Shown: positions 26,933 to 39,371 of the stretch, in pieces
Numbering within the stretch: position 1 is the first letter of the stretch
Layout: every line of letters begins with the position of its first letter
Source: Rhizobiales bacterium dw_265
GTDB taxonomy: Bacteria; Pseudomonadota; Alphaproteobacteria; Micropepsales; Micropepsaceae
Length of the DNA: 64,000 bases
NCBI GenBank assembly: GCA_018449595.1
Contig: JAAVUU010000002.1
Location: 718,756 to 782,755 of the forward strand
Reading direction: 5' to 3'
The notes under the pieces: generated by a model
The model's database searches: none
Told to the model about the DNA's origin: nothing
The model's input: only the letters and a program-made list of their open reading frames with translations
Position numbers and translations under genes: made by a program

Positions 26933-28365
26933 GGCAGCAGCGCTTTGGCGGCCGCATCGGCGGCGCTCAGGACCGGCGAAGCAGCGACGATGAACAGCAG
27001 CGCCACGGCGCCGGAAATCGCGATGATCGCGGTCGAGCCGAAGCCCTTCACGCCATCGAAGGCCGGCGCGGCTTCGTCGAAGAACATGATCTTCACCAGG
27101 CGCAGGTAATAGACCAGGCCAATGGCGCTGGCGAGCACGCCCAGGATCGCCGGCCACACCAGCCCCGCCTGCATCGCGGCCAGGAAGACATAGAACTTGC
27201 CGAAGAATCCCGCCAAAGGCGGCAGGCCCGCCAGGCTGAGAAACAGGATCGCGAAAACGCTGGCAAGGCGCAGGTCGGTGCGCGCCAGGCCGGCCAGGTC
27301 GGCGATGCTTTCCACCGCCTTGCCGTCGCGGCGCATCGCCTGGATGCAGGCAAAGACGCCCAGGTTGGTGAAGACATAGATCGCAAGATAGATCAGCACG
27401 CCGCGCGCGCCGATGGCGTTACCCGCCGCAAGACCCAGCAGCGCATAGCCCATATGGCCGATGGAGGAATAGGCCATCAGGCGCTTGATGTTGGTCTGGC
27501 GCAGCGCCGCCAGCGAACCATAGGCCATGGACAGGACCGAGATGACCACGATCACCTGCCGCCACTGGTGGATCAGGTCGGGGAACGGCGTCAGGATGGC
27601 GCGCAGGAACAGGCACAGCGCCGCCACTTTGGCGGCGGTGGCGAAATAGGCGGTGACCGGGGTGGGCGCGCCTTCATAAACGTCGGGCGTCCACATGTGG
27701 AACGGAACCGCCGAGACCTTGAAGGCAAGGCCCGAGATCAGGAACACGATTCCGAAGATCACCCCCAGGCTGGGGCCCGTTGCGTGGGTCACCGTGGCGA
27801 TGGTGGCGAATTCGGTCGAGCCGGTGAAGCCATAGATCAGCGAGATGCCGTACAGCAGCATGCCCGACGACAGCGCGCCCAGAACAAAATACTTAAGGCC
27901 GGCTTCGGTCGAACGCAGATGGTCGCGATTGAATGCCGCCAGCACATAAAGCGCCAGGGACTGAAGTTCCAATCCCATATAGAGCGACAGGAAGTTGGCC
28001 GACGACACCATCAGCATCATGCCCAGGGTGGCGATCAGCATCAGCACCGGCAATTCGAAGCGCGACAGGTTGATGGTGGCAAAGAACTCGTCCGCCAGCA
28101 GGACGGACAGCGCCGCGCCCACCAGGATCAGCACCTTGGCGAAGCATGAGAAACCGTCGGCGACAAAGGCATTGTGAAAGGCGGTGACATGGTCCGGCCC
28201 CATCACCGTGGCGATGCCCGAAACGGCCAGCAGCGCGATGGCGCCCCAGGAAACCAGCGGCGCAGTCTTTTCGCCGCCGATGGCGCCAGCCAGCAGCAGC
28301 GCCATGGCGCCGATCGCCAGGATCAGCTCGGGCAGCAGGACCAGCAGGTCGGTCTGGAGGGTCAC
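26929..28365 (-). CDS. nuoN: NADH-quinone oxidoreductase subunit N
   Basis: NuoN is one of the three antiporter-like proton-pumping subunits in the membrane arm of complex I. The 478-residue protein has about 14 membrane helices. [15 protein letters not shown] carries the key glutamate of helix 5. The lysine-bearing [21 protein letters not shown] and [20 protein letters not shown] segments are family hallmarks. Its start overlaps the nuoM stop by four bases. Confidence 0.96.
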   Translation of the reverse strand: MTLQTDLLVLLPELILAIGAMALLLAGAIGGEKTAPLVSWGAIALLAVSGIATVMGPDHVTAFHNAFVADGFSCFAKVLILVGAALSVLLADEFFATINLSRFELPVLMLIATLGMMLMVSSANFLSLYMGLELQSLALYVLAAFNRDHLRSTEAGLKYFVLGALSSGMLLYGISLIYGFTGSTEFATIATVTHATGPSLGVIFGIVFLISGLAFKVSAVPFHMWTPDVYEGAPTPVTAYFATAAKVAALCLFLRAILTPFPDLIHQWRQVIVVISVLSMAYGSLAALRQTNIKRLMAYSSIGHMGYALLGLAAGNAIGARGVLIYLAIYVFTNLGVFACIQAMRRDGKAVESIADLAGLARTDLRLASVFAILFLSLAGLPPLAGFFGKFYVFLAAMQAGLVWPAILGVLASAIGLVYYLRLVKIMFFDEAAPAFDGVKGFGSTAIIAISGAVALLFIVAASPVLSAADAAAKALLP

Positions 28366-29876
28366 TTGCTGGTTTCCTTTTGCACGGCTGCGACCCGCTT
28401 GGCATGGTCGAACAGCAACGCGGTCTTGTTATCGCCGATCAGCTTGGCCACGGCGGGAGTGGTGACGTCCAGCACCGGCTTGGGATAGACGCCCAAGAGG
28501 ATGGTGATCACCGCCAGCGGCGCCAGGATGGCGATCTCCCGCGCCGACAAGTCCTGAATGGTCTGGAGCGACGGCTTGACCAGCGCCCCGAAGATGACGC
28601 GGCGATACAAGAATAGCGCATAGGCCGCCGACAGGATCACGCCGGTGGCGGCGAAGATCGCGATCCAGCTGTTGTGCAGATAGGCGCCCAGCATGGTCAG
28701 GAACTCGCCGATGAAGCCAGAAGTCCCCGGCAGGCCGACATTGGCCAGGGTGAAGACCATGAAGCAGGCGGCATACACCGGCATGCGGTTGACCAGGCCG
28801 CCATAGGCGGCGATCTCGCGGGTGTGCAGCCGGTCGTAGACCACGCCGACGCAGAGGAACAGCGCGCCGGATACCACGCCGTGGCTCAGCATCTGGAAGA
28901 TGCCGCCTTCCACGCCCTGATGGGTGACGCTGAAGATGCCCATGGTGACAAAGCCCATATGCGCCACGGACGAATAGGCGATCAGCTTCTTCATGTCCTC
29001 CTGCGCCAGCGCCACCAGCGAGGTGTAGATGATGGCGACGATGCTGAGGGTGAAGACCAGCGGCGCGAACATCTCTGAGGCGCTCGGGAACATGGGCAGC
29101 GAGAAGCGCAGGAAGCCGTAGCCGCCCATCTTCAGCATGATGCCGGCCAGGATCACCGAACCGGCGGTGGGCGCTTCGACATGGGCGTCCGGCAGCCAGG
29201 TATGGACTGGCCACATCGGCATCTTGACCGCAAAGCTGGCGAAGAAGGCCAGCCACAGCCAGGTCTGCATCGCCACCGGGAAGTGCACGCCGTTCAGCAG
29301 GACGGCGATGTCGGTGGTGCCGGAATACCAGTACATGCTCATGATCGCGAGCAGCATCAGCACCGAGCCGACAAAGGTATAGAGGAAGAATTTGAAGCTG
29401 GCATAGACGCGCCGCTTACCGCCCCAGATGCCGATGATCAGGAACATCGGGATCAGGCCACCCTCGAACAGCACATAGAACAGCACCAGATCCAGGGCGC
29501 AGAATACCCCGATCATCATGGCTTCCATCACCAGGAAGGCGATCATGTATTCGGCGACGCGGGTCTGGATGCTTTCCCAGCTGGCGGCGATGCAGAGTGG
29601 CATCAATCCAGCGGTAAGAACGACGAAAAGCATGGAAATGCCGTCCACGCCCATGTGATAGGAGATGCCGCCGCCAAGCCAGTCGAGCTTTTCGACCAGC
29701 TGGAAGCCGGAATTGTGGGAATCGAACTGCGCCCATACCAGCAGCGACAATGCGAAGACGACGACGGTGGTGACCAGCGCGATCCAGCGGGCCGCGTTGG
29801 CCGACGGCAGGACCAGGATCGCCAAGGCGCCCAGCAGCGGAACGAAGGTGACCAGGGACAGAAGCGGAAGGCTCAC
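28362..29876 (-). CDS. nuoM: NADH-quinone oxidoreductase subunit M
   Basis: A second antiporter-like proton channel of complex I, with 504 residues and about 14 membrane helices. Conserved blocks include the Glu-containing [40 protein letters not shown] and [19 protein letters not shown], each with charged residues inside the membrane. It overlaps nuoL and nuoN by four bases at each end. Confidence 0.97.
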   Translation of the reverse strand: MSLPLLSLVTFVPLLGALAILVLPSANAARWIALVTTVVVFALSLLVWAQFDSHNSGFQLVEKLDWLGGGISYHMGVDGISMLFVVLTAGLMPLCIAASWESIQTRVAEYMIAFLVMEAMMIGVFCALDLVLFYVLFEGGLIPMFLIIGIWGGKRRVYASFKFFLYTFVGSVLMLLAIMSMYWYSGTTDIAVLLNGVHFPVAMQTWLWLAFFASFAVKMPMWPVHTWLPDAHVEAPTAGSVILAGIMLKMGGYGFLRFSLPMFPSASEMFAPLVFTLSIVAIIYTSLVALAQEDMKKLIAYSSVAHMGFVTMGIFSVTHQGVEGGIFQMLSHGVVSGALFLCVGVVYDRLHTREIAAYGGLVNRMPVYAACFMVFTLANVGLPGTSGFIGEFLTMLGAYLHNSWIAIFAATGVILSAAYALFLYRRVIFGALVKPSLQTIQDLSAREIAILAPLAVITILLGVYPKPVLDVTTPAVAKLIGDNKTALLFDHAKRVAAVQKETSK

Positions 29877-31933
29877 AGCACACCTCCCGAAATCATGAAC
29901 CAGGTGGCCAGCGCCACTACGCCCAGCAGCATCGCCAGGGCATAGTGATAGACATAGCCGGTCTGCAGCCGCGCTGCGCCGCGCGCCACATCCAGCACCC
30001 GTGCCGAAACGCCGTCCGGGCCCAGTCCGTCAATGATGGTGCCGTCGCCGCGCTTCCACAGGAAGCGGCCGATCCAAAGCGCCGGGCGCACAAACAGGAA
30101 GTTGTACAGCTCGTCGAAATACCATTTGTTGAACAGGAACAGATAGAGCATGCCCTTCCTGTCGGCGAGCCGCTTGGGCACCGCGGGATGCAGGATGTAA
30201 TAGTAGAAGGCGATCAGGAAGCCGATCACCGTCAGCACGAAGGGCGCGACCTCGACCCAGGCGGGGAAGTCTTCGACCTGCGGCTCCAGCCCGAAGCCGG
30301 CGATGGCACCGAGGGTGCCGTTCCAGAAAACGCGCGATTCATGGCCGATGAATTCGGCATTGAACAGCATGCCGGCGAATACCGCCCCCAGCGCCAGCAG
30401 CGCCAGCGGCACCAGCATCACCTTGGGAGATTCATGAATCTCGCTCAGCGCCGGAGCGTGATGCCCATGGTCATCGGCGTCATGTCCATGCCCCTGATCG
30501 TCATGGGCACCATCGATGGGCTCGTCATGGGTATGGCTGCCGGAATGCGACAGATGCTGGTGGTCCTGCCCGCGATAGCGGCCATGAAAGGTCATCAGGA
30601 ACTGGCGCCAGGAATAGAAGCTGGTCATCGCCGCCGCCAGCAGGGTCATCACGAAGGCATAGGTGGCCACGCCGCTATGCGCTTCATAGGCGGCATCGAT
30701 GATGGAATCCTTGGAATAGAAGCCGGCCAGGCCGACATGCAGCACCGGAATGCCGACGCCGGTCAGCGCCAGATTGCCGATCAGCATCATCGCCCAGGTG
30801 AAGGGAATGGCCTTCCACAGCCCGCCCATCTTCCGCATGTCCTGTTCGTGATGCATGGAATGGATCACCGCGCCCGCCGACAGGAACAGCAGCGCCTTGA
30901 AGAAGGCGTGGGTGAAGAGATGGAACATCGCAGCGCCATAGGCCGAGACGCCGGCGGCGGCGAACATGTAGCCCAGCTGCGAGCAGGTCGAATAGGCGAT
31001 CACCCGCTTGATGTCGTTCTGGAACAGGCCGACAGAAGCGGCGAAGAAGGCGGTGGTGGCGCCGACGATAGTGACGAATTCGCGTGCCGCAGGGGCGTGC
31101 TCGAACAGCGGCGAACAGCGGCAGACCAGGAACACGCCCGCCGTCACCATGGTGGCGGCATGGATCAGCGCGGAAACAGGCGTCGGGCCTTCCATCGCGT
31201 CCGGCAGCCAGGTGTGCAGGCCAAGCTGGGCGGACTTGCCCATCGCGCCCACGAACAACAGCAGGCAGATCGTGGTCAGGATATCCATGCTGTGGCCGGC
31301 GAAGATGAACTGCTTGCCCGCCAGCGCCGGGGCGGCGGCAAACACCGCGTCGAAGTCCAGGGTGTGGAACACCGCCCAGATGCCGAAGATGCCCAGAATA
31401 AAACCGAAGTCGCCGACGCGGTTGACGATGAAGGCCTTCATGGCGGCGGCATTGGCCGACGGCTTGGTATACCAGAAGCCGATCAGCAGGTAGGACGCCA
31501 GGCCGACGCCCTCCCAGCCGAAGAACAGCTGCAGGAAATTGTTGGCCGTCACCAGCATCAGCATGGCGAAGGTGAACAGCGACAGATAGGCGAAGAAGCG
31601 CGGCCGGTGCGGGTCTTCGTGCATGTAGCCGATGGAATATAGATGGACCAGCGAGGACACGCCGGTCACCACCACCAGCATGACCGCGGTGATGGTGTCG
31701 ATCCTGACCGTCCAGTCCGCAGCGAAATCGCCGGAATGAATCCAGGGCAGGATGGGGATGATGTATTTGTGGCCCTGGATCGCCACATCGTTGAACGCCA
31801 GCACGGACAGCGCCGCCGACGCGAACAGTAGCGCCGTGGTCACCAGTTCGCTGGGGCGCCGGCCGATGACGCGGCCGAACAGCCCCGCGATGGCGGCACC
31901 CAGAAGGGGAAAGAAGACGATCGCGGCGTACAT
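29873..31933 (-). CDS. nuoL: NADH-quinone oxidoreductase subunit L
   Basis: NuoL is the distal proton-pumping subunit with the long lateral amphipathic helix. The 686 residues include [40 protein letters not shown] and [19 protein letters not shown]. Between the core helices and the C-terminal lateral helix region is a His/Asp-rich loop (about residues 455-495, with [12 protein letters not shown]). Such loops are common in alphaproteobacterial NuoL and could bind metal loosely. It starts three bases after nuoK. Confidence 0.97.
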   Translation of the reverse strand: MYAAIVFFPLLGAAIAGLFGRVIGRRPSELVTTALLFASAALSVLAFNDVAIQGHKYIIPILPWIHSGDFAADWTVRIDTITAVMLVVVTGVSSLVHLYSIGYMHEDPHRPRFFAYLSLFTFAMLMLVTANNFLQLFFGWEGVGLASYLLIGFWYTKPSANAAAMKAFIVNRVGDFGFILGIFGIWAVFHTLDFDAVFAAAPALAGKQFIFAGHSMDILTTICLLLFVGAMGKSAQLGLHTWLPDAMEGPTPVSALIHAATMVTAGVFLVCRCSPLFEHAPAAREFVTIVGATTAFFAASVGLFQNDIKRVIAYSTCSQLGYMFAAAGVSAYGAAMFHLFTHAFFKALLFLSAGAVIHSMHHEQDMRKMGGLWKAIPFTWAMMLIGNLALTGVGIPVLHVGLAGFYSKDSIIDAAYEAHSGVATYAFVMTLLAAAMTSFYSWRQFLMTFHGRYRGQDHQHLSHSGSHTHDEPIDGAHDDQGHGHDADDHGHHAPALSEIHESPKVMLVPLALLALGAVFAGMLFNAEFIGHESRVFWNGTLGAIAGFGLEPQVEDFPAWVEVAPFVLTVIGFLIAFYYYILHPAVPKRLADRKGMLYLFLFNKWYFDELYNFLFVRPALWIGRFLWKRGDGTIIDGLGPDGVSARVLDVARGAARLQTGYVYHYALAMLLGVVALATWFMISGGVL

Positions 31934-31936
31934 CGC

Positions 31937-32245
31937 CTAGCCTTTCATCAGATTGACGTCCTCAACCGCGATGGTGCCACGGTTGCGGAAATAGACGACC
32001 AGGATGGCCAGGCCAATGGCGGCCTCGGCGGCCGCCACGGTCAGGATGAACAACGCGAACACCTGCCCCACTAGGTCGCCCAGATAGGTGGAGAAGGCGA
32101 CGAAGTTGATGTTCACCGCCAAGAGGATCAGCTCCACCGACATCAGGATGACAATGATATTCTTGCGGTTCAGGAAAATGCCCAGCACCCCGATGGTGAA
32201 CAGGATGGCGGCGACGGTGAGATACTGGGCGAGTCCGATGACCAT
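31937..32245 (-). CDS. nuoK: NADH-quinone oxidoreductase subunit K
   Basis: A three-helix membrane subunit of complex I, 102 residues, homologous to MrpC and ND4L. Intramembrane Glu residues appear in [15 protein letters not shown] and [14 protein letters not shown], as expected. I take the ATG at 32245, which overlaps the nuoJ stop by one base. The longer open frame upstream is nuoJ shadow. Confidence 0.96.
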   Translation of the reverse strand: MVIGLAQYLTVAAILFTIGVLGIFLNRKNIIVILMSVELILLAVNINFVAFSTYLGDLVGQVFALFILTVAAAEAAIGLAILVVYFRNRGTIAVEDVNLMKG

Positions 32246-32865
32246 CACGCGACCTCCTGCTGGGCGCCCTGGCCCGGCTTGATGTCCACCATGTCCACCG
32301 CCATGGCTGCCGTGCGGGCGTTCTGCACCGCGATCACCTGGCGGCGCACGCCGGGGCGCGAGCGCAGGGTCAGCACGATGGCGCCGATCATGGCGACCAG
32401 CAGCACCATCCCGGCGATCTGGAAGTAATAGACATAGTCGGTATAGAGGATGCGGCCCAGGGCTTCGGTGTTGGTCAGCCCGACCGGCGTGGCATGCGCC
32501 TTGGCGGCAGCCACGGCGGGTTTCAAAACCCAAACGCTGCCGGCCATCACCAGTTCGGCCACCAGGACAAGGCCGATCAGAAGACCGAAGGGCAGATATT
32601 GCAGGCTGCCGCGCTTCAGTTCGGCGAAGTCGATGTCCAGCATCATCACCACGAACAGGAACAGCACGGCGACGGCGCCGACATAGACGACGATCAGGAT
32701 CATCGCCAGGAATTCCGCCCCCAGCAGCACGAACAGACCGGCGGCGTTGAAGAAGGCAAGGATCAGGAACAGCACCGAATGCACGGGATTGCGCGCGCCG
32801 ATCACCATGACGGCGCTGGCGATCAGGATCGCCGAGAAGAAGTAGAAGGCTATCGCTTCGAACAT
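32245..32865 (-). CDS. nuoJ: NADH-quinone oxidoreductase subunit J
   Basis: NuoJ (ND6) lies in the membrane arm next to the quinone site. The 206 residues contain five membrane helices, with the family segment [20 protein letters not shown] holding the mobile helix 3. The C-terminal tail is hydrophilic and longer than in E. coli, as is common in alphaproteobacteria. It starts 15 bases after nuoI. Confidence 0.96.
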   Translation of the reverse strand: MFEAIAFYFFSAILIASAVMVIGARNPVHSVLFLILAFFNAAGLFVLLGAEFLAMILIVVYVGAVAVLFLFVVMMLDIDFAELKRGSLQYLPFGLLIGLVLVAELVMAGSVWVLKPAVAAAKAHATPVGLTNTEALGRILYTDYVYYFQIAGMVLLVAMIGAIVLTLRSRPGVRRQVIAVQNARTAAMAVDMVDIKPGQGAQQEVA

Positions 32866-32880
32866 TCGCTTTTCCTGCGC

Positions 32881-33366
32881 CTAACGATAAGGCGCGTCCA
32901 GTTCCAGATTGCGGGCGATTTCGCGTTCCCAGCGGTCGCCGTTCGCGAGCAGCCGGGTCTTGTCGTAATAGAGTTCTTCACGCGTCTCGGTGGAGAATTC
33001 GAAATTCGGCCCCTCGACGATGGCGTCCACCGGGCAGGCCTCCTGGCAGAAGCCGCAATAGATGCACTTCACCATGTCGATGTCGTAGCGGGTGGTGCGG
33101 CGCGAACCGTCGTCGCGGGGCTCCGCCTCGATGGTGATGGCCTGGGCCGGGCAGATCGCCTCGCACAGCTTGCAGGCGATGCAGCGTTCCTCGCCATTGG
33201 CATAACGGCGCAGCGCATGCTCGCCGCGGAAGCGGGGCGACAGCGGGCCCTTCTCGAAGGGATAGTTCAACGTCGCCTTGGGGGCGAAGAAATATCGCAT
33301 CGAGAGCCCGAAGCTCTTGATGAATTCCCAGAAGAATATCTGGCGCGCGGTGCGGTCGAAGCTCAT
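32881..33366 (-). CDS. nuoI: NADH-quinone oxidoreductase subunit I
   Basis: NuoI carries clusters N6a and N6b on the path to quinone. The 161-residue protein has two 4Fe-4S motifs, [12 protein letters not shown] and [12 protein letters not shown], preceded by the basic [16 protein letters not shown] segment that packs on the membrane arm. The ATG overlaps the nuoH stop by four bases. Confidence 0.97.
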   Translation of the reverse strand: MSFDRTARQIFFWEFIKSFGLSMRYFFAPKATLNYPFEKGPLSPRFRGEHALRRYANGEERCIACKLCEAICPAQAITIEAEPRDDGSRRTTRYDIDMVKCIYCGFCQEACPVDAIVEGPNFEFSTETREELYYDKTRLLANGDRWEREIARNLELDAPYR

Positions 33367-34427
33367 GGCATCCCCGGAAGGTGCGGGCGGACGAATACCA
33401 CCCAGGCGGCGGTGAGTATCACCCAGCCCAGCGATGTCGGCAGGAATATCTTCCAGCCCAGGCGCATCAGCTGGTCATAGCGGTAGCGCGGCACCATCGC
33501 CTTTACCATCGCGAACATGAAGAAGAAGAAGCAGATTTTCAGCAGGAACCAGATGATCCCCGGCACCCAGGTGAAGGGCGCGATGTTGAGCGGCGGCAGC
33601 CAGCCGCCCAGAAACAGGATGGAACACATCGCACACATCAGCACGATGGAGAGATACTCGCCCAGGAAGAACAGCAGGAACGGGGTCGAGGAATATTCCA
33701 CGAAGAAACCGGCGACCAGCTCGCTTTCCGCTTCCACCAGATCAAAAGGCGGGCGGTTGGTTTCCGCCAGGGCCGATACGAAGAAGATCGGCAGCATCGG
33801 GAACAGGATGGAAAAGACGTTCCAGTGCAGGAAGGTTAGCGGCCCCGCCGTGCCTTGCGCCCGCACGATGTCAGACAGGTTCAGCGAACCGGCGAACAGC
33901 AGGACGGTGATGATGACAAAGCCGATGGAGACTTCGTATGACACCATCTGGGCGGCTGCGCGCAGCGCCGACAGAAAGGGATATTTCGAATTCGATGCCC
34001 AGCCCGCCATGATGATGCCATAGACGCCCAGCGACGACATGGCGAACAGATACAGGATGCCGACATTGATATCGGCGATCACCCAGTGATCGGCCAGCGG
34101 CACCACCGCCCAGCCCGCGAAAGCCAGCGTCACGGTGATCAGCGGGGCGATCATGAAGATCACCTTGTTGGCGCCCGCCGGGATCACCACTTCTTTCAGC
34201 AGGAATTTGGTCAGGTCGGCAAAGGTCTGCAACAATCCAAAGGGACCGACGACATTGGGCCCGCGCCGCATCTGCACCGCCGCCCAGATCTTGCGATCCG
34301 CCAGCAGCAGATAGGCGATCATCACCAGCAACACCACGTCGAAGATCAGGATTGAGGCGGCCTGGCTGATGAACCAGGCCAGCGAGTGGTTGATGCCCCA
34401 ATGCGTGAAGAGGTCGGTGAACAGCAT
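33363..34427 (-). CDS. nuoH: NADH-quinone oxidoreductase subunit H
   Basis: NuoH (ND1) forms the quinone entry chamber. The 354 residues have eight or nine membrane helices and the conserved blocks [19 protein letters not shown] and [20 protein letters not shown]. The latter holds the acidic residues of the E-channel. I start at ATG 34427, overlapping the nuoG stop by one base and giving the family length. Confidence 0.97.
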   Translation of the reverse strand: MLFTDLFTHWGINHSLAWFISQAASILIFDVVLLVMIAYLLLADRKIWAAVQMRRGPNVVGPFGLLQTFADLTKFLLKEVVIPAGANKVIFMIAPLITVTLAFAGWAVVPLADHWVIADINVGILYLFAMSSLGVYGIIMAGWASNSKYPFLSALRAAAQMVSYEVSIGFVIITVLLFAGSLNLSDIVRAQGTAGPLTFLHWNVFSILFPMLPIFFVSALAETNRPPFDLVEAESELVAGFFVEYSSTPFLLFFLGEYLSIVLMCAMCSILFLGGWLPPLNIAPFTWVPGIIWFLLKICFFFFMFAMVKAMVPRYRYDQLMRLGWKIFLPTSLGWVILTAAWVVFVRPHLPGMP

Positions 34428-36571
34428 TATTCCGCCGCCATCTTGGTCGCGCCATGCACCAGTTCCTGGCTGCATTTGGCCATGGTTTCGCTGGCGCGCG
34501 CGATCGGGTTGGTGAGGTAATAGTCGGTGATGGCGGCCGTCACCGGCGCTGTGTCCAGCGGCCCCGCCTCGCCGATGCCGCCCCATGTCGCCGCCGAGGT
34601 GTCGGCATGCACGGGCGCATCGTTCAGGGTGGCGAAATGGGTGACATCGGTCTCCAGCGCCTTCAGCAGCGCAGCGCGGTCGTCATAGGGCAGCTTGACG
34701 CCCAGCGCCTCGGACAACGCCCGCAGGATGGCCCAGTCTTCCTTGGCTTCGCCCGGCGGGAAGGTGGCACGGCGGCCACGCTGCACCCTGCCCTCGAAGT
34801 TCACATACAGGCCGTCCTTTTCAGTATAGGCGGCGCCGGGCAGGATCACATCGGCATGATGAGCGCCGGCATCGCCATGGCTGCCTTGGTAAACCACGAA
34901 GGCGCGGCCGAGATGGGCGACATCGAATTCGTCAGCGCCCAGCAGATAGATGAAATCGATCTCGCCCTTCTGCGCGCCGTCCACGATGCCGGCCACGTCG
35001 CGGCCCCCACTTCCATCAGAAGAGACGCCGGGCAGGAAGCCCAGGTCCAGTGCCGCGACGCGCGACGCCGCCGTGTGCAGGATATTGAAACCGTTCCAGC
35101 CGCCATCGGCATGGCTGCCGGCCGGGCCGATCATGCCGGTGTCCGACGCGATCTTCGCCGCCAGTTTCAGGATCGCCGCGCCATCGCTGCGGGTCAGCGC
35201 GCCCGAGCCCAGCACGATCATCGGCCGCTTGGCGTCGCCCAGCACCTTGGCGAAGTCATGGCTGCCATCGGCGATCTGTTCCAGCATCGCGATGTCGGTG
35301 CCCAGCTGCAGCGCGGGATAGGTCAGCTCCACCGCCGGGCCGAGATTGGCGACCTTCACGCCGCCGGCCAGCCAGGTTTTGCGGATGCGGGCGTTCAACA
35401 CCGGGGCATCCCAGCGCGGATTTGTGCCCACCAGCAGGATGGCGTCGGCGGCTTCCACGCCCGCGATGGTGGAGTTGAAAAGATAAGTCTGGCGCGGGCC
35501 GCCCGCGATCTTGGCGCCGTCCTGGCGGCAATCCAGATTGGTGACACGCAGCGCGCCCATCAAATCCTTCAGCGCCTTGATCTCTTCCGCCGCGGCCAGG
35601 TCGCCGACAATGGCGGCCATCTTGGCGGGCGTGGTTTCGCGCACCTTGGCGGCGATGACCGCGAAGGCCTCGTTCCAGGTGGCGGGCTTGAGCTTGCCGT
35701 TGACCCGCACATAGGGACGGTCCAGCCGCTGGCGCATCAGCCCGTCACAGGCATGGCGCGCCTTGTCGGAAATCCATTCCTCGTTCACGTCCTCGTTCAG
35801 GCGCGGCAGTACCCGCATCACCTGCGGCCCGCGCGTATCGACGCGGATATTCACGCCCTGCGCGTCCATCACGTCCACGCTTTCGGTCTTCTTCAACTCC
35901 CAGGGCCGGGCGTTGAAGGCATAGGGCTTGGAGGTCAGCGCCCCCACCGGGCACAGGTCCACCACATTGCCCGACAATTCGCTGGCGAAGGCCTTTTCCA
36001 GATAGCTGGTGATCTCGACATCCTCGCCGCGGCCGGTGGCGCCCAGGTCGGGCACGCCCGCCACTTCGGTGGCGAAGCGCACGCAGCGGGTGCAGGCGAT
36101 GCAGCGGGTCATGATGGTCGCAACCAGCGGGCCCATATACTTGTCTTCGACGGCGCGCTTGTTTTCGTTGAAGCGATGGAAGGCGGCGCGGCCATAGCCC
36201 ATGGCCTGGTCCTGCAGGTCGCACTCGCCGCCCTGGTCGCAGATCGGGCAGTCCAGCGGATGGTTGATGAGCAGGAATTCCATCACTCCCTGGCGCGCCT
36301 TGAGGGCATAGGGGCTGGCGGTGTTGATCTTGGCCGGGGTGCCGTCCTTGTTGGGGAAGATGTCCTTGACCTGCAGCGCGCAACTGGCCTGCGGCTTGGG
36401 CGCGCCGACCCATTCCACCAGGCACATGCGGCAGTTGCCCGCCACCGACAGGCGTTCATGGAAACAGAAGCGCGGAATCTCGGCGCCGGCCTGTTCGCAG
36501 GCCTGCAGCAGGGTGATGGTCTCCTCCGCCTCGATTTCCTTGCCGTCCACGATCAGCTTGCGCAGTGCCAT
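34427..36571 (-). CDS. nuoG: NADH-quinone oxidoreductase subunit G
   Basis: NuoG is the largest peripheral-arm subunit and carries several iron-sulfur clusters. The 714 residues start [17 protein letters not shown], a 2Fe-2S ferredoxin-like domain with [19 protein letters not shown] His/Cys-ligated 4Fe-4S region follows ([18 protein letters not shown]), then [10 protein letters not shown]...DLCPVGAL and a degenerate molybdopterin-oxidoreductase domain to the C-terminus. The length fits the alphaproteobacterial/mitochondrial form (about 690-710), not the 900-residue enteric form. The start overlaps the stop of the 142-residue gene by one base. Confidence 0.97.
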   Translation of the reverse strand: MALRKLIVDGKEIEAEETITLLQACEQAGAEIPRFCFHERLSVAGNCRMCLVEWVGAPKPQASCALQVKDIFPNKDGTPAKINTASPYALKARQGVMEFLLINHPLDCPICDQGGECDLQDQAMGYGRAAFHRFNENKRAVEDKYMGPLVATIMTRCIACTRCVRFATEVAGVPDLGATGRGEDVEITSYLEKAFASELSGNVVDLCPVGALTSKPYAFNARPWELKKTESVDVMDAQGVNIRVDTRGPQVMRVLPRLNEDVNEEWISDKARHACDGLMRQRLDRPYVRVNGKLKPATWNEAFAVIAAKVRETTPAKMAAIVGDLAAAEEIKALKDLMGALRVTNLDCRQDGAKIAGGPRQTYLFNSTIAGVEAADAILLVGTNPRWDAPVLNARIRKTWLAGGVKVANLGPAVELTYPALQLGTDIAMLEQIADGSHDFAKVLGDAKRPMIVLGSGALTRSDGAAILKLAAKIASDTGMIGPAGSHADGGWNGFNILHTAASRVAALDLGFLPGVSSDGSGGRDVAGIVDGAQKGEIDFIYLLGADEFDVAHLGRAFVVYQGSHGDAGAHHADVILPGAAYTEKDGLYVNFEGRVQRGRRATFPPGEAKEDWAILRALSEALGVKLPYDDRAALLKALETDVTHFATLNDAPVHADTSAATWGGIGEAGPLDTAPVTAAITDYYLTNPIARASETMAKCSQELVHGATKMAAE

Positions 36572-36999
36572 CAGGCGGCCCTCTGTTGCTGGATCAGCCG
36601 GCGCATGCGCACGCTGTAATGCTGCAGGTAATTCTGGCGGGCATAATAATCCGACGCGAAATATTTCCGGTGGCTGGCGAGCTGGGTTTTCGCCACCGCG
36701 GCCCATTGCTGGAACGGCGCCAGTCTTATCGCGGCGTCCAGGGCGTAGACCAAGCGCGCGACATACCATTCATAACGCTCGAACTCCCGCTTCTCGCCGT
36801 CGAAGGTGCGCGCCTCGATGTCGAGCAGGCCCAGTCCCGGATTGGAGAATTGCGGCTCGCGCAGCGCCACATCGCACTGATTGAGATAATGCATCGCCGC
36901 GTAATAGGTGCGGTTGCCGTGCATCTGCATCAGCGTCAGGAGCATGGCGCTCAACGCGCCCGCCGAAGCGAAACCCTCGAAGAAGGAGACCCAGCTCAT
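36571..36999 (-). CDS. Uncharacterised 142-residue membrane-anchored protein inside the nuo operon
   Basis: The ATG at 36999 overlaps the nuoF stop (ATGA), and the TGA at 36571 overlaps the nuoG start, so the gene is translationally embedded between two complex I genes. Residues about 8-26 ([19 protein letters not shown]) form one membrane helix. The rest is polar and helical, rich in Tyr, Arg and Gln, with repeated aromatic pairs such as [10 protein letters not shown] and [13 protein letters not shown] see no cofactor motif. It vaguely resembles small one-helix DUF4760-like proteins, but I do not claim a family. Context suggests a role with complex I, or a passenger. Confidence 0.75.
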   Translation of the reverse strand: MSWVSFFEGFASAGALSAMLLTLMQMHGNRTYYAAMHYLNQCDVALREPQFSNPGLGLLDIEARTFDGEKREFERYEWYVARLVYALDAAIRLAPFQQWAAVAKTQLASHRKYFASDYYARQNYLQHYSVRMRRLIQQQRAA

Positions 37000-38273
37000 T
37001 GCGCCGCCTCTTTCATGTGATCGGCGATGCGGCGTTCGATCTCCGGGCGGAAATGGCGGATCAGGCCCTGGATCGGCCAAGCCGCCGCGTCGCCCAAGGC
37101 GCAGATAGTGTGGCCTTCGATCTGCTTGGTGACTTCCTGCAGCAGGTCGATTTCGCCCGTCTTTGCGTCGCCCTGCACCAGGCGGGTCATGACGCGCCAC
37201 ATCCAGCCGGTACCTTCGCGGCAGGGCGTGCACTGGCCGCAGCTTTCATGCTTGTAGAAATAGGCCAGCCGCTGGATCGCCTTGATCACGTCGGTGGACT
37301 TGTCCATCACGATCACGGCGGCGGTGCCCAGGCCAGACTGCACGGCGCGCAGGCTGTCGAAATCCATCAGCACATCGTCGCAGATGCTCTTGGGCAGCAG
37401 CGGCACAGAGGCTCCGCCGGGAATCACGGCCAGCAGGTTGTCCCAGCCGCCCCGCACGCCGCCGCAATGCCGCTCGATCAGCTCGCGCAGCGGAATGCCC
37501 ATTTCCTCTTCGACATTGCAGGGCTTGTTCACATGGCCCGAGATGCAGAACACCTTGGTGCCGGTGTTGTTGGGACGGCCGATGCCGGCGAACCAGCCGG
37601 CGCCGCGGCGGATGATGGTGGGCGCCACCGCGATGCTTTCGACATTATTGACGGTGGTGGGGCAGCCATACAGCCCGACATTGGCCGGGAAAGGGGGCTT
37701 CAGACGCGGCTGGCCCTTCTTGCCTTCCAGCGATTCCAGCAGCGCGGTTTCCTCGCCACAGATATAGGCCCCTGCCCCATGATGGACATAGAGGTCGAAA
37801 TCCCAGCCATGGATGTTGTTCTTGCCGATCAGCTTGGCGGCATAGGCTTCGTCGACGGCGCGCTGCAGCGCCTCGCGCTCGCGGATGAACTCGCCGCGCA
37901 CATAGATGTAGCAGGCATGCGCGCGCATGGCGAAGCTGGCGACCAGGCATCCCTCCACCAGGGTGTGCGGATCGTTGCGCATGATGTCGCGATCCTTGCA
38001 GGTGCCGGGCTCGGACTCATCGGCATTCACCACCAGATAATGCGGCCGCTCCTTGATCTCCTTGGGCATGAAGGACCATTTCAGGCCGGTGGGAAAACCC
38101 GCGCCGCCGCGCCCGCGCAGGCCCGACTTCTTCATGATGTCCACGATGGCTTCGGGACCCAGCGCCAGGATCGCCTTGGTATTGTCCCACTGGCCGCGCT
38201 TTTTCGCGCCTTCCAGGCCCGGGTCCTGGAAACCGTAAAGATTGGTGAAGATACGATCCTTGTCGGCGAGCAT
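36996..38273 (-). CDS. nuoF: NADH-quinone oxidoreductase subunit F
   Basis: NuoF is the NADH- and FMN-binding subunit. The 425 residues include [20 protein letters not shown] (FMN/NADH site), the glycine-rich [20 protein letters not shown] stretch, and [15 protein letters not shown] with the ligands of cluster N3. Its ATG overlaps the nuoE stop by one base. Confidence 0.97.
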   Translation of the reverse strand: MLADKDRIFTNLYGFQDPGLEGAKKRGQWDNTKAILALGPEAIVDIMKKSGLRGRGGAGFPTGLKWSFMPKEIKERPHYLVVNADESEPGTCKDRDIMRNDPHTLVEGCLVASFAMRAHACYIYVRGEFIREREALQRAVDEAYAAKLIGKNNIHGWDFDLYVHHGAGAYICGEETALLESLEGKKGQPRLKPPFPANVGLYGCPTTVNNVESIAVAPTIIRRGAGWFAGIGRPNNTGTKVFCISGHVNKPCNVEEEMGIPLRELIERHCGGVRGGWDNLLAVIPGGASVPLLPKSICDDVLMDFDSLRAVQSGLGTAAVIVMDKSTDVIKAIQRLAYFYKHESCGQCTPCREGTGWMWRVMTRLVQGDAKTGEIDLLQEVTKQIEGHTICALGDAAAWPIQGLIRHFRPEIERRIADHMKEAAQ

Positions 38274-39019
38274 CAGGTGGCCGCTCCCGGCGGTTTCTGG
38301 ATGGGGGCCTCGCGGTCGCTGGCTGCCTGGGTCGGCGCCTTGGCCTCCGCATCTGTGTTGGCGGGCTGCGGCACCTGTTCGTGATACTGGCCGATCACCG
38401 AGCCGTCATACAGCGACGGATCGGTCAGGCTCAGCGCCCCGCCCTCCGGCTCCGACGAGACGCGGCCGTAATTCTGCGGACCCGGCTTGATCTCCTTGCC
38501 GGCGCGCAGGTCTTCGATCATGCGTTCGGTGGTGGGGCCGTCCAGGTCTTCATAAAAGTCGCTGCCGATCTGCAGCATCGGCGCATTCACGCAGGCGCCC
38601 AGGCATTCCACTTCCATCCAGCTGAACTTGCCGTCTTCCGACACGGTCTTTTCATGAGGATGGATATGCTTCTTGCAGGCCGCGACCACATCGTCGGAGC
38701 CGCGCAGCCAGCAGGGCGTGGTGGTGCAGACCTGCACCAGATAGGTGCCCACCGGCTCCAGGTTGAACATGGTGTAGAAGGTCGCCACCTCCAGCACCCG
38801 GATGAAGGGCATGTTCAGCATCCTGGCGATGCTTTCGATCATAGGGTGGGAGACCCAGCCCTCCTGTTCCTGCCCGCGCCACAACAGCGAGATCACCGCC
38901 GAAGCCTGGCGGCCCTGCGGATACTTGGCGATGGTGGCCTGGGCCCACTCCGCATTCTCCGCGCTGAAGGCGAAGCTGGCAGGCTGGATTTCCGGCGGGG
39001 CGAGGCGACGAAGCGACAT
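38273..39019 (-). CDS. nuoE: NADH-quinone oxidoreductase subunit E
   Basis: NuoE is a thioredoxin-fold subunit holding 2Fe-2S cluster N1a. Ligands appear as C-x4-C in [11 protein letters not shown] and C-x3-C in [11 protein letters not shown]. At 248 residues it is longer than enteric NuoE because of a C-terminal Pro/Ala/Gln-rich tail of about 60 residues, typical of alphaproteobacteria. I use ATG 39019 ([10 protein letters not shown]); an in-frame ATG eight codons upstream is also possible. No clear Shine-Dalgarno is visible. The gene follows the NTF2-like stop by four bases. Confidence 0.95.
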   Translation of the reverse strand: MSLRRLAPPEIQPASFAFSAENAEWAQATIAKYPQGRQASAVISLLWRGQEQEGWVSHPMIESIARMLNMPFIRVLEVATFYTMFNLEPVGTYLVQVCTTTPCWLRGSDDVVAACKKHIHPHEKTVSEDGKFSWMEVECLGACVNAPMLQIGSDFYEDLDGPTTERMIEDLRAGKEIKPGPQNYGRVSSEPEGGALSLTDPSLYDGSVIGQYHEQVPQPANTDAEAKAPTQAASDREAPIQKPPGAAT

Positions 39020-39023
39020 GTGG

Positions 39024-39371
39024 TTACTTTGCGAAATCCACACGGGCGATCAGCCCGTCGCGGAAGCTATAAATGGCGATGATCTCGAACTGCTCGCCGC
39101 CGGGGGCGCGGATCACCAGTTCGTGATCCACCACCGTGCCGCCGACCGCGATGCGATTCTTCAGAATGGCCTTGTTTTCGGGAAATTGCGCGAAGGCCTT
39201 GGCATAACGCACCTTGATCGCCTCGCGCGTAGTCTCGGTCGGCGTACCGTTCAGGCCCGACACCACACAGTCTTCCGCGAAGAAGGAGACATAAGTATCC
39301 AAGTCCTGGGCGTTATAGGCATCCAGCTGCTTCTGGGCGATGTCGATATTGGGATTTGTCTGCAAGGTCAC
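39024..39371 (-). CDS. NTF2/SnoaL-like protein inside the nuo operon
   Basis: This encodes 115 residues beginning at GTG 39371, whose GTGA overlaps the nuoD stop. The helix [20 protein letters not shown] is followed by [10 protein letters not shown], then strands [10 protein letters not shown] and [19 protein letters not shown]. This is the cone-shaped NTF2-like fold of SnoaL and steroid-isomerase relatives. Such proteins bind small hydrophobic ligands or act as isomerases or hydrolases, and the ligand is unknown here. Being translated between nuoD and nuoE suggests a link to complex I assembly or quinones, but that is inference. Confidence 0.8.
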   Translation of the reverse strand: MTLQTNPNIDIAQKQLDAYNAQDLDTYVSFFAEDCVVSGLNGTPTETTREAIKVRYAKAFAQFPENKAILKNRIAVGGTVVDHELVIRAPGGEQFEIIAIYSFRDGLIARVDFAK

